This document shows, in pieces, positions 1 through 10,975 of a stretch of DNA of 64,000 nt. The DNA is from Nectonema munidae (Eukaryota > Nematomorpha > Nectonematoida > Nectonematidae). A program made the translations under genes and the position numbers. The notes beneath the pieces were generated by a model that ran no database searches, was not told the origin of the DNA, and was given only the letters and a program-made list of their open reading frames with translations. The number at the start of each line of letters is the position of its first letter. The first letter of the stretch is position 1. The stretch is from contig JAUIRK010001052.1 of the NCBI GenBank assembly GCA_030549495.1, forward strand, positions 434,001 to 498,000. The letters run 5' to 3'.

Positions 1-29
1 TAAAAGAGAATAAAAAATTTTGAAGCATC

Positions 30-1954
30 ATGATAGAACACAATATTTGCGTGTACGCTATAAAAGCATTGCTACTCCTTACCCTATGCATTACTTATAA
101 GATTATGGACATTCCTCGACATAGATTATCGAGACGTGGATACTTCGAAATGTGGCAAGGTGGTTCCTGTGGATCAGTTCAAAATGGCTCTGTTATATTT
201 CAAACATAATTTAGGGAGCGTGAATAACTTCAAAGTGCTCGTAAAGCTTTTTATATAAAATAAAAAATTTCAATCCCTTTTATATTTATGATTTATTCAA
301 AAATCGTAAGAAATATGGTTTTTCTATGCTTTTTTTTTAAAAAAAACTCACTTTTTCATCAATTTTTAAAGTTTTACAAATTAAATCAATCAGCAAACAA
401 GTGATGCAATTTACCCGTAGGGGTAAAGGGCATGTCGCCAAATTTTTTGTTTTTTAAAAACACCTCAAGCACATCATATAATTTTTTTTCGAATCCATCA
501 AATCTATTAAAAGAATCTAAATGATAAAAAAAATTGCAAGTTATTGTTAGAAAAATGGATTGAGTTGGCCAAAAAATTATAACTCAGCACTGAACTTTTT
601 TTAAAAAGACTGAAATTATATTTAATATTACTTTTGTTATACGAAACGACGAATGAATACTTCAAATTTATATTTTAAGCAACGGACAAATTTTCCAGAC
701 AAATTAAAGAAGAAGAGAGACAACATGCAAAAAGTCATTTACAAAAACAATTTTAACAAAGAGAGAAAAAAGAGGGGTGATTTCATGACAATAAATGACA
801 ATAGAAAAATTGAATCAGAAAACATCAAAAAGGAAAATTTAATTGAAATTCCGAACAAGTACTTAGCAATGCTAAACCAAAACTTGGATGTAAAAGAACA
901 TAAAAGTGAAATAAAAGAAAAAGTGAATGGCGTGAGCATAGAAGAAAAAAGTGAGGAAATGTCTGATACCAAAAGTCCCCAGGCCCTGAAACTGAGATGG
1001 ATCTTAAATAGGGGCAGACAACAAGAAGAAAAATCTAGAGAAAAATTTTTATCAAAGAAACCATCCAATAATTTAGTCTTTGCTTTATCCGATGCTTCGT
1101 CTCCTTCTCTTATCTATGAAGGCGAGAAACCTGATTACAAGGATAATACAAAATACTTGAATATACACTCAGATTCGCAAGCCTTCCATGATATTGACGA
1201 AGAAGATTTTGAAGACGATGAGATTCCTTCTTACTATTATGATTACCAAATTGCACACAAGAGAAAGGCACCGCGATTTAGGAGGAAAAAAAGTAAAAAG
1301 CTTTTTTGGGTTAAGCCGTATAAGTTGGTCAGGCCAAAAAGCGTTGAAGATTACTACTCAAGAGACGAAGATGCGTATATAACGAATGAAAATCCTAAAA
1401 GACACACCTACTTAAATAAAATGATCAGACCGGCCAAAAAACGATTGATTCCTGTTTCTTATGGAGTGATGAAGAGTGAAGAAGATGCTGGGGTTGACGA
1501 AGTCGAAGATGATTCAAGATACAAAAGATATTATATAGAAAAGAGAAGAAAGCAAAAGCCTATCTTTTTATCTTACACACCGCTCAAAAAAAGACGCTAC
1601 GATAAAGGACACGCGAATAATGTTTTCCCAATTTCAAGAAATAAGCATCCCCATTACAAAAAGAAAGTTTACTATAAAGTGTATGAAAACGATAAAGAAT
1701 ACGATACAGCTGATTTTTTCCCCGAAACTCAACTCGTTAAAATGTACGAAAAAAAGCCAGAGTCCTCTTATGGCTTCGAAATGGTAAATAAGTATGATGA
1801 TTACAACATCATGGACAACTTAAAAGTTCCACACGAGTTTATTTTTTTGGATGGAGTAAAGTATGGGATTCCAATAAAGCAACACAACACAGGATTCTTT
1901 GGAAAAGACGATCAAGATCACGTTCGAAAAATCAAGAGTAAGATGTTTTTTTAA
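30..1954 (+). CDS. hypothetical Lys/Tyr-rich protein, possibly secreted, two exons
   Basis: The main open stretch (653-1954, 433 codons from its first ATG) ends in a clear stop. It is very rich in Lys, Arg, Tyr, Asp and Glu. An acidic patch (DIDEEDFEDDE) is followed by basic clusters such as RFRRKKSKKLFWVKPYK. I recognise no domain. Upstream, an ATG at 30 opens a frame with a hydrophobic segment (YAIKALLLLTLCITY) like a signal peptide or membrane anchor. A possible donor (CAAG|GTGG) ends that exon at 159, and a possible acceptor (TTTTCCAG) opens exon 2 at 699. The phases agree (130 nt, then a one-base carry), giving a protein that starts with the hydrophobic segment and continues with the charged part. 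The join is inference. The alternative is a single-exon gene starting at 653 or at an internal Met. No good AATAAA lies close to the stop. Confidence 0.4.
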
Positions 1955-2529
1955 TTTTTAGTTAAATTTCTCCCAAAAATATGTTCACTACTTTTTCTTG
2001 ACTAATAAGAAATGAATAACTATAACACTGGGTAATAATAATAATAATAATAGTTGTTATATAAATAGGTATACATGTGAATTTTTGGCCATGGGTGTGT
2101 GCTAGGGGAGTATGGGTAAACAGCCCATTTTATTGCACCCAATAATTGCGCCGAATAATTTTAGCTGATGCAGATGTTATTGCTTCTTATATACTCTTTT
2201 CATTTTTTATGAATACAAATTTAAGCACAAATAGTGCATAAAGTAAACACTCAGTTCTACGCTGTTCCACATTCGAAAAATAAATTATAAGCAGAAAATT
2301 TTCATGAAGTCAGAAATTCAAAAACATGCCGATTACAGACTTCTACGATAGTTGGCAGAAGACAACATGAATAGCCAGTGTCGATCTTGTTAATTTCCTG
2401 AATTTTATTCCATAAAAAACAAAAAAAACCTATTTAATGTATTTAAGCGTTTTAGTGTTCAGTTTTTAATGCCGTGTTGATCAATTCAGGTCCTTTGTGC
2501 ATCTCACAGATCAATTATTTGCCCTGATA
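1955..2529. other. gene-free stretch with (AAT)n microsatellite
   Basis: No coding signal is visible. A short AAT/ATA trinucleotide repeat sits at about 2034-2051. The rest is unremarkable AT-rich sequence between the charged-protein ORF and the Tigger relic. Confidence 0.5.
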
Positions 2530-3355
2530 ATTCAAAGTGCCATTGAAACGTCGTGCATCTGTGAAGGCTGTTGACGATGCTACTAAGCGTGTCAGAAAAG
2601 GCTTGAATCTTGAAGGAAAGGGGAAAGTCTGTCACTTTACGGAAAAGCAGGATCAGCTTATCATGGTACAGCAGGGACAAGACGGGCAGTTTTCCAGAAC
2701 TTTTTCATGAAGGAAGAAGCGAATGCTTCTGGGTTTAAGGCTATGAAGAATCGTGTCACACTCGTTAAATATGTTAATCCTGCAGGTTTCATAGTTTAAC
2801 CAAGACTTATTTACAGGTCTTGGGTTCTTCCTAGGGTTCTTAGAAATAAAAGTAAAAACACCTTTTCTCTGCATTCGATTCACAACAAGGAAGACTGGAT
2901 TACGATGGCATTATCAGAAGAATGGTTTAATCGCTGTTTCTTGCCTGCTGTATAGGAATATTTGGAGAGCAATATGGATAATACTGATTATTATCATCAT
3001 TTTCGGTTCTAAAGGAGGTTCAAATTTTAAAAATCTAGCCGTAATCACATCTGTAAGACTGACTAAGTTCAAAGATAGGGAGGAAGTTGGGAATGCAACT
3101 GAGAGAGAGAGAGAGTTTGAATCTCTCATTGACGAACTTGCTGCCCCGATGAATGAAAATGACGTGTTGGAAGATGGCGAATGAAATAACACAAGAAGAA
3201 AAAGATTCAGAGGAGGTATCTGGGTCAACAATAGAGCGACTAGCTAAGTTAATGCAAATGACAAAAAAAATTGACAAAGAAGGGCTCTAAAATTTCATTG
3301 AATCAGCTATCGCCTTTTACAGTGACCTGTTGAAAGAATGAAGAAACAGCAATCT
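2530..3355 (+). pseudogene. degenerate Tigger/pogo-type transposase remnant
   Basis: Broken pieces of a plus-strand reading frame resemble the two ends of pogo/Tigger transposases. Near 2530 a basic stretch (PLKRRASVKAVDDATKRVRK, then GLNLEGKGKV) resembles the start of the CENP-B/pogo N-terminal helix-turn-helix region. At about 3170-3355 acidic coding (EITQEEKDSEEVSGST) leads into ERLAKLMQMTKKIDKEGL, then FIESAIAFYSDLLKE, and ends MKKQQSYLTPRKR. That order (helical C-terminal segment, then a basic KKQQ...L tail) is familiar from Tigger proteins. The DDE catalytic core is absent, and stops and frame changes are frequent, so this is an internally deleted, old copy. I found no terminal repeats. 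The short minus-strand ORFs over the same bases look like shadows. Confidence 0.45.
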
Positions 3356-3917
3356 TATTTAACTCCTCGTAAAAGAAGTGAAGTATTCCAAGGATCAGGA
3401 AAAGCAACTGCATCGTCCTCTTGTTGCCATTGAAGACAAGTCTGAGGATCACTCTTTGAGCAGTCAGCTTCATCGTCATCGAACTGCACGTGATGTCCTA
3501 CCTACACCATCAACGGTCATCTTCAATCATCGCGTGTCTTGGTTGATCGCTTGCTGTTTTTTCAAGTTACTCTATGACATGGTTTCCCAAACTTTATTCA
3601 GATGAGAATAGGCAAATGATAAGCTGTTATCAAAGCAGAGAATTACTTAGTTGCAGTTTGAATTACTAATTTTTTGTAGCTAAGGTCGATGCATATAGAA
3701 TTAGAGGTTTTGCAATATACATTATCATCCAGTGGCTTAAATTTAAGTGGAATTTAAATGGGCCTAATTAAATTAAAGGGAGTAATGAAATTTTAGTAAT
3801 TAATAATACTTAGCATATAAGTTTGTTATTTTCATAAACAAATAAATGTAAATTTGTATTTATATCACTTTTATTAAATCTCCATTAGAAAAGGAGCTGA
3901 TCAAATGAATAGCACTA
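3356..3917. other. gene-free stretch
   Basis: Apart from the tail of the Tigger-like remnant I see no gene. The 75-codon ORF at 3378-3605 continues from that remnant in another frame and is not supported. Confidence 0.4.
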
Positions 3918-3926
3918 GGAAAGCCA

Positions 3927-4910
3927 GGTTCACTGTAATTTCATCGCCGTAATTTCATCGTGGTAACTTCATCGTGGAAATTTCATCGCATAGTAAATTC
4001 ATCGTGATTCAATACATCGTCGGTATTTTAATCGTTAAGTATTTTCATCGTATAGTGATTACATCGTCATATTAATTTTATGCTTGACGCTCAATCTTTT
4101 TTTGTAAATATCCCTTTATAATTTTTTTAAGTTTATTACGAACTTTTGTAAATGTTCTAATATCATAAAAAACTATAATTCTTAAATATAAGGTTTTCAT
4201 ATTATCAGGCTATAATGACAAAATAAAACAATATCTCTTTCTGACTTAAATAGCCTTGAAATATGTTTAAATTTCTTAATATTTAAGGAAAGTTAAAAAA
4301 AAGTGTCTAATTTAATTTAAAAAAATAATATATATATTATATTAATCTTTGTGATTTTTTAGTTTCATAAAAATCCCCTTAACCCGTTAACGCCCAATGT
4401 CGACTATAGTCGACTTTACAAAAATAAATCATATGCGTTTTTATCAATGCTCTTTAATACAAATCTTCTGCTTTACATGAGATATCGTCTGATTATTCTG
4501 GTCGTTAAGGGGTTAACCTATTTTAACCTTCGACTTTTCAGTCATTATTTGATATATTATATCTAAAAATAATCATTCGTTTTTTAAATAAAAAACTTTA
4601 TTTTTAAGAAAAAAATATCAATTTATATATGTAATAAATTATTCCTTATTTCAAAAAGATTATTGAGATAAATAATTTATTACAAATTGGAAAAATAGAA
4701 ACAATTAAAAAAAAAAAGTTATGAGAAATACCTCTAAGGTAATCTTAGGATATATTTAGGTCACGATTTTCAAAATCATTGACAATACATAAATCTCACG
4801 ATGTAATCACTATATGATGAAAATACTTAACGATGAAAATACCAACGATGTATTGCATCACGATGAATTTACTATGCGATGAAATTACCGCGATGAAATT
4901 ACCGGATACC
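3927..4910. mobile_element. Mutator-like MITE, 984 bp, with 9-bp target duplication
   Basis: Long terminal inverted repeats of about 140 bp (left, 3927 to about 4070) and about 115 bp (right, about 4797 to 4910) face each other. Each is built from variants of the unit TTTCATCG: for example TAATTTCATCG, TAAATTCATCG, CAATACATCG and TATTTTCATCG in the same order from both ends. The extreme ends are GGTTCACTGTAATTTCATCG on the left and, read from the right, GGTATCCGGTAATTTCATCG. The 9-mer GGAAAGCCA occurs at 3918-3926 and again at 4911-4919, exactly flanking the element. A 9-bp duplication with long inverted repeats beginning GG is typical of Mutator-like elements. The interior is AT-rich and encodes nothing I can recognise, so the copy is non-autonomous. 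Confidence 0.8.
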
Positions 4911-4919
4911 GGAAAGCCA

Positions 4920-5609
4920 ACTTTTTTGTACTTAATAAAGCGATTGTGTACTCCCCAACATAAAAGTAAGGTAGGTAGGTAAAGAAAAACAAAAATAAAA
5001 TTTTTTGAAAATTTGCTATAAAATAAATACAAAACTTTATTATACCTAAGAAAATAAACATTAAATATTTTATGTATTATGACTAACGTAAATCTAAATC
5101 TAAATGTAGTTTAGACTTAATTTAAGCAGCTATATAAAACCCTTGTGGAACATCGAGTGGAAAAATTGAATTATCTTTTCACAAAATTTTATCAAATTTT
5201 ATCTAAATGCTCAAAAATATTTTTTGTCTTAAAACCTTACACACTTCAAATAATTCTTAAATGCTTTTGAAAAAAGTCAGGGATTCTAAACAACCCCATG
5301 GCTTTTCTAGAGAAAGTTTAGTGGCTGATGAAAAAATTGGAGGGGTTTAATCCCAGCTTTGACAACCCTTAGCGAAGGCATTGTTATCATCATCAAAAAT
5401 GAATATATCAAATTTTATGTTCATATCTTCTTACAAATCTTTCTCCAGGATAGCAGCCTCCGTATTTAGCTAGCGACTTTGGTGTGAGTAGAATTTGTCT
5501 ATTTCATACAGGGAGTAATTTGCACAGATGACGAGCAACACGCATCTATTGTGAATTACACGTTGTCCTTGTATGATCCATCCATCCATCCATTTATTTT
5601 ATTTTATAG
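4920..5609. other. intergenic; no gene supported
   Basis: AT-rich sequence. A short (CCAT)n tract lies at about 5577-5592. A frame with GVICTDDEQHASIVNYTLSL at about 5510-5570, after a possible acceptor (TTTCATACAG), could be an exon, but its phase does not fit the exon that follows, so I do not call it. Confidence 0.3.
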
Positions 5610-5698
5610 ATATGGTTTTTCTCCCATTAGTTAAAGAAGGAATTGTCCCAGTTTATGAAGATGTTTACGGTGAAAGAATAAGAACGAATCCATATTAA
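5610..5698 (+). CDS. possible terminal coding exon of an unidentified gene
   Basis: After a pyrimidine-rich acceptor (TTTATTTTATTTTATAG, AG at 5608-5609) comes an open frame with good protein character: MVFLPLVKEGIVPVYEDVY, then GERIRTNPY and a stop at 5696-5698. A polyadenylation signal AATAAA follows at about 5777, about 80 bases past the stop. The coding quality is well above that of the AT-rich surroundings. I could not identify the protein and found no upstream exon with a matching phase. It could be the last exon of a gene whose earlier exons I missed, or a relic. Confidence 0.35.
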
Positions 5699-5776
5699 GT
5701 GCAAAATATATTTACTTTTATGAAAAATTAAAAATTTGTGATTATATTTATTTTTTCTAAATTGAAAAAATTGAAC

Positions 5777-5783
5777 AATAAAA
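5777..5783 (+). terminator. polyadenylation signal AATAAA
   Basis: An AATAAAA hexamer context about 80 bases downstream of the stop of the possible terminal exon at 5610-5698. Confidence 0.35.
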
Positions 5784-6613
5784 TTGTCTATTTATTCACT
5801 ATAGTTTGATCGGTGGTAGAAAATCTGGAATGTATCTTTTCAAAAGTATACTAAAATATGCCTATTTCACTCAAAAATACCCCATGTTGATAATAATAAT
5901 AATAATAATAAAAACACGTCAATTAATTAAGGAATACCTTTCAATGGCTCAAAACGTTAAGATAAGCGAGTTGTCAAAAAGTGAGGCAATAGTAGCAGCC
6001 AGCATTGAAAAAAAATTTTAACGTATGATTTTATACACATTTAGTCACTCAAGAACAACAATTTTTATTGGAAAGCGAGATACGACTGACTCTCAGTTAG
6101 AAAAATGGTTTCTTTTTACATTTAAGGCAATCTACATACGATTATAAACAGAATAAAAATAAAAAAGATAGATTTTTAGCCAATAAACGCTGGCTGGAAA
6201 ACAGAAGATAAAAAATTTTTATTCCCAGTCGAAGCTTGAACTACTCAGTAAGATCCAACAGAAAAACTTGCTCGGACTCCTGATATTTAAGAACTTAAGC
6301 TTAAGAGTCAAGTAATTGTTTTTTTGCAATTTTTAAAGCTTTATAAATGAATTTCGATTAAAATTAGATTTTTTTCGAAACTTGAGATATAATTTTACTT
6401 TTTCAAAATTTCTTATTTGTCACTAAAGGCTAAATTATATCATTCTAAAATCTAAGGAGTTTCATTGGTTAAAATATTTTTCTCATCACTACTTTAATAA
6501 TGATCAGTCTTTTTGTATAAATTTTTAATTTGGGAGGTTCAGAAATTCCAATTTAATAGTCTATCCTTTGTGAATCGATCATAACTAATTCCAGACATAA
6601 TAGATGCAATCCA
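5784..6613. other. intergenic, with (AAT)n microsatellite
   Basis: An ATA/AAT repeat of about seven units lies at about 5891-5911. The 71-codon ORF at 5806-6021 runs through this microsatellite and has no recognisable content. No other feature is seen. Confidence 0.5.
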
Positions 6614-6623
6614 GAAGCAAGTC

Positions 6624-7499
6624 CAGTGATGGCCTACATTACGGTTCGAAAAAAATTTCGTATTTTCAAACTTCACTTTTTTTCGTACCGTATAATTAAA
6701 TCAGAATAAAAAATATGATATTTGAAAAAAGTATCTAAATTTTTTAAAAAAATTGAAACGTAATAACGTGATCAAACCTAAGATTTATTTGATGTTTTTT
6801 ACCTTTCGAATAAATGCTCCCAATATTCTTTGGAAGAATCCTTGCATATTAATATTATGTTTTTTTACTTTTATTCTTTATATATTATTCATTTAAAGAG
6901 ACGATTTGGAGTTAATTTGAAATAATATAGTTTGTTAAGCAAATTTCAAAATATCAAATTTGATATATAATGTTAAATAACAAATTCATGCAGAATTGGA
7001 TAAACGTTAAAAAAGTTTATTAAAAATTCAATTATTGCAATGTAAAAAGGAATGCTCTGATTTGCGTCGTCTTTTAGCATCAAACTATTATCACTTAAAA
7101 CGTATTTCAGAGAAGAAAAATTCATAATTTGAAAATGCCGCAGCAGTTTGAATTATTACTTTTCTCTTGTATATAAATTAGTTTGTCATCACTCTTTTGT
7201 ATGATTACATTTTATATCACTGATATATATATAATGTATGATATTTCTATGGATTTGTGTTTGTGGTGAACAAATAAATCATAAAACCTTATTGACTGAA
7301 AAATACTTCAACTTGGTAAATCTTTTTACAACTAAACAGGCTCGATAAAATAAAAAGTAGCAAAGATGGAAATTGTATCGAACTTCCATATTTATTGTAG
7401 GTTTTTTTCGTACATAATTTCATATCGTATTTTTTTTATAAAAAAAGCTATCGTATCATACCGTAATTTCGAAACGTAACGTACAGTATGCCACCACTG
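6624..7499. mobile_element. hAT-type MITE with CAGTGRTGGC ends
   Basis: The left end reads CAGTGATGGCCTAC and the right end, read inward, CAGTGGTGGCATAC. Both continue into related sequence (TTACGGTTCGAAAA on the left, TTACGTTTCGAAAT on the right). GAAGCAAG at 6614-6621 and GAAGCAAC at 7500-7507 flank the element (7 of 8 match, with two extra bases at the left junction), fitting a decayed 8-bp target duplication. The interior is AT-rich and non-coding. The CAGTG ends and 8-bp duplication are the usual hAT signature. Confidence 0.65.
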
Positions 7500-7541
7500 G
7501 AAGCAACTGGGAATCATATTCCCATTTGAGAACATTTCTTA

Positions 7542-7662
7542 GCCTTTTGAAGACGAAAATGACATCAGTGTTCGAAGGAATGAAAATTGACTACTTTAAA
7601 AATATAAAATTCCATTGAAAAGAAGACAGACGATTAGTCTTCAAAATTCTGGTCCTCAAAGG
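7542..7662. mobile_element. 121-bp TA-flanked MITE, copy 1
   Basis: The ends are GCCTTTTGAAGAC and, inverted, CCTTTGAGGAC, each bordered by TA. It is clearly homologous along its length to 52783-52906: both share ATTCCATT, GATTAGTCT and AAAATTCTGGTCC in order. A TA duplication with a very short palindromic element suggests a Tc1/mariner-type MITE. No coding capacity. Confidence 0.6.
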
Positions 7663-8132
7663 TATAAAAGAAGATTGTGTGGTTGTGTACAACGTTATAA
7701 AATAGCAATTTTCTTTGCTATGAAATCACTCGCTGTTCAATAACTACCAAGGATAATGTATTGTAGCAATGTATCTCATTTCATAAGCTGATTGTTGATC
7801 CCTATCATGAGAGTAAAGTTGAGCGAAAGACGCACTTGATTCACCGCCAAGAAGAGAGGGACTTCTTCACATCGAAAGATAAGCAATATTTGCATGTGGC
7901 AATCATTAATTCCAAATCTATTTGAAAAAGTAGAAATTAGCACCTCTTGAAGTAAAGAATAAAGCTGAATATAGTCTATTAATGTTACGAAAATCAACTC
8001 CTTGGGAGTTGTTCTTTGCATAATGCACTATATCAGAGACGCATTAAATACATTCCAATTAAGCGACACCTCTTTTAAAGCACACTTCGAAAAGTTTTGA
8101 TATTGTTGGGTTTGACTTTTCCAGCATTTATA
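7663..8132. other. gene-free stretch bordering a transposon insertion
   Basis: No gene supported. The 81-codon minus ORF (7776-8021) has no recognisable motif. The last bases before 8140 belong to an older repeat that recurs at 12908-12960 (listed separately). Confidence 0.4.
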
Positions 8133-8140
8133 CTGATTAC
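8111..8140. repeat. older repeat split by the hAT insertion (left part)
   Basis: The 26 bases 8111-8136 are identical to 12908-12933. On the far side of the inserted hAT element (about 10418-10436) the similarity resumes, with GTCTGAATATT followed by TAGTT as in 12944-12960. A pre-existing repeat was therefore interrupted by the insertion at 8141-10384. Confidence 0.55.
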
Positions 8141-10384
8141 CAGGGCAAGTAAAAGTCAATAAAGTCAATTTTTTCGTAAGCTTTAGTTATTGTTCATAAA
8201 CAATTTTTTCTTTTATTTCGAACTTTAATGATCTTTTGTTGAGTAATTTATAGGTCAACAAAAGTCAACTTTTTATTATAATGTCAATAAAGTAAATTTT
8301 TATTTTTTTTCACAATTTGAATTATTTTTACTTATAATAAAAACGTATATAACTTTTTATTTATTAAAAAAGAGAAACTGAATAATACTTTCAATCAATT
8401 GAGAGTTATTTTTATCAATGCTTTTCTTATTTCTGCTTTTAAATTGTTTATGAATGAGACATATTTTTACAGTAGACACATATTTGCACAGGTACTCCTT
8501 ACTCTTGTTAGATGGTGTGTTCTTTTATTATATAGAGTGGATTCGCATCTTACTGGCATTAAATTTAAATGATATCTGTAAACAGCAGTGCTTATTTCCT
8601 GTTTTCAACTTGTTATATTTACTATAGCTTGCATACTGTAATATAATCATCATGACTAGATGTAGGCCTATATTTTATGTGCTTGTAATTTGCGCATACC
8701 TTTGAGGATGATCGATAAACATATGCTTGTTAAACAACACTAATTTTTGAATATAAGTGCGCTTCTTCATCTTTCATTTTTTCAACAATTACTTCCTTAA
8801 ATCTTTCATAAGAAACTTTATTTTTGTTGTCCAATTTTCTTCAACTGTTGTTATTTTTGAAAAATAAAATCAAACATGCCAAAAACTGCTAAAAATAACT
8901 TTCAAAAAATATCTTTCGTTTTCAAATATCCGAAGGAATTCACTTATTCTACAGATAGAAGTACTTTGTATTGTATATTATGCATGACTGAAGTGAAATA
9001 CGAAAAAACTTTTTTTGTGGACAAGCACAGATCAACGCAAAAGCATAAAAGAATTTTTGATAATGCTTCTGGAAGTAAAAGTCTTGAATCCTTTGTAAAG
9101 ATCACTGATAAAAACTTTACTAATATTTTGATAACGGCATTTTTAGAAGCAAACATTCCTCTTTATAAATTGAACCATCCAAGTATTAAGTCTTTATTTC
9201 AAAGTATTGGCAAAGTTTTACCATCTGAAAGAACTTGTAGAAACGCAATAGATGACTTGGCGACAAATAAATTACGAGAAATCAAAGATTTAATTAAAAA
9301 CCAACAAATTTTTTTAATGATCGATGAAACAGAACTATCAGGTAAAATCTTTGTAAATGTTCTGCTTGGAAAACTTAATCATTCAACTGTCACACATCTT
9401 ATCAAAATTGTAGTTCATGAGTCTCACTTAAACTCAGAAAAACTAACTATATTGGTAGATGATGTGATTAAAGAGTTTGATATTGAACGCAACGACTTTT
9501 GTTTGCTTTTAACAGATGCTGCTACATATAATGTAGTGACTGGAAAAACTTTGAAGATTTATTTCCCAATCTCTTTCACGTGACATGCTTCTCTCATCTT
9601 CTCCATAACTGTGCTCTAAAAGTGAAAGCTTTTTACAAAAATGTTGATGATTTAATTTCTTCGGTTAAAGCTTTAACAATCAAAAACAAAAGGAGGCGTT
9701 CTCTTTTTAAAGATATTGGATATCCACCCACTCCTATTGTAACAAGGTGGGCAAGCTGGCTAAAAAGTGCTCTTTATTACTGTGAGTATCTTCCAAACAT
9801 TCGACGAATTATTCAAAACATAGATAGTGAAGACAGCATTTTATTAAAAAGGGCTAAAGAAAGTTTAAATAATCATGATCTGGCTAAAAATTTACTCTCA
9901 ATAAAGCAAAACTACAATGATTTGATTGATTTTGTAGAAAAATCTCAAAACTCTAAATTTTCGATAAAAGATGCTTACAATTCTTTTAACAAAATTAATT
10001 TTTGTAAAGATGAATGCAAAATTAAGGAATATTTTGAAAGACATTTCAATCAAAATCAAATAAAAGAAATAATAGAAATGAAAATTTGTGAAATTTCACC
10101 AAGCACATATTTGAAGCTACAGGACTGTAAAGCAACTACTACTGGAAAAAGACCGAAATTTTAAAGACGAAAATATTTTCAAGTATATGATATTTTATTA
10201 TAATTCAAAAAATAATAATGACTATGAATCAGTGAAATTTCAATAAATTTTTTACAGCTTTACAATCATAACGTATGTTACTTTCAAAAAATTTTCAAGG
10301 TCAACTTTTTTGAGTAAAAAGTCAACTTTTTAAAAAATAAGGTCAATTTTTAAAAGTTTTTTAGGTCAATTTTTCTTTGCCCTG
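8141..10384 (+). mobile_element. hAT transposon, both ends present, perfect 8-bp target duplication
   Basis: The left end CAGGGCAAGTAAAAGTCAAT and the right end, read inward, CAGGGCAAAGAAAAATTGAC form the terminal repeats. The interior next to both ends carries several GGTCAA/GTCAAT-type subterminal motifs (for example GTCAACTTTTT), which may serve as transposase binding sites (inference). CTGATTAC occurs at 8133-8140 and 10385-10392, a perfect 8-bp duplication. The element is 2244 bp and carries a transposase gene in two overlapping frames (8876-10164). The exact duplication suggests a fairly recent insertion. Confidence 0.88.
8876..10164 (+). pseudogene. hAT transposase, CGGBP1-like N-terminus, frameshifted and C-terminally short
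   Basis: The first frame (8876-9583, 235 aa) opens MPKTAKNNFQKISFVFKYP and has a BED/CGGBP1-like zinc-finger region at about residues 25-65 (CILC, then DKHRSTQKHK). It then holds LNHPSIKSLFQSIGKVLPSE, a first acidic motif (FLMIDETELSG) and a second (LLLTDAATYN). The second frame begins by 9580 and continues the same protein: VTCFSHLLHNCALKVKAF, then TRWASWLKSALYY. One base lost near 9565-9575 (FP|NLFHVTC) explains the switch. The second frame ends at 10164 without the hAT C-terminal dimerisation domain, so the copy is probably inactive. The known relative is vertebrate CGGBP1, itself a domesticated hAT N-terminus. The alternative, programmed frameshifting, has no support here. Confidence 0.75.
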
Positions 10385-10564
10385 CTGATTACATAATATT
10401 ATTGAAAGCAGATGCAACGTCTGAATATTATAGTTATAAAAATAATGATAATTCACCTTTGAAAAGGAAAAGAACAATTCAAAATTTTCTTCAAAAATGA
10501 TCAATTAATGAAGAAGTTTCTCGTTTGACTATAACTTTTTCAAAACTTTCTTTTGAGCTTGAAG

Positions 10565-10975
10565 TATTAAAAATCAAAACAATTTAGAAATGGAGGCAAA
10601 GTTTCTTGATTTCTTTTGCCTGAAAAATATGCACTTCTCGCAAAATGTGCTTTATGTCATCTATTCTTTCTTCAATATACTTATGTGAATCAGTGAAATG
10701 GAGCAATCACTACAAAAATGTGCCTTAAATTCAAACTGCTTTAGTGCAAATGAGTTTAAGTTTTTGAAAGAACGGGAACAAGAACAAAAAGACTGGATTT
10801 GAATTATAAGACACTTCTTACTTTTAAAGCAAATAGTGTTTAATAAATCTGAAAGTGTTTTTTCCTCTGTTGGATTGCTTTCTTCTAAACTGCGATCAAG
10901 ATTGTCTGCATCAAATCAAGCTTAGATGCCCTTTGTTTTTAAGATCATATTTTCAAAAAAAGAAGTGTTCGTTGT
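10565..10975 (+). pseudogene. hAT C-terminal dimerisation-domain remnant
   Basis: The frame around 10835-10925 reads SESVFSSVGLLSSKLRSRLS followed by ASNQA, the hallmark of the hAT C-terminal dimerisation domain. PEKYALLAKCALCHLFF upstream at about 10615-10670 fits the sequence that precedes it. The fragment lies outside the terminal repeats of the 8141-10384 element, so it belongs to a different, older hAT copy, possibly the one into which the younger element jumped. It is interrupted and has no visible ends. Confidence 0.5.

Noticed and set aside
5510-5575. Exon-like frame GVICTDDEQHASIVNYTLSL
   Set aside because: No donor gives the phase required by the next exon at 5610.
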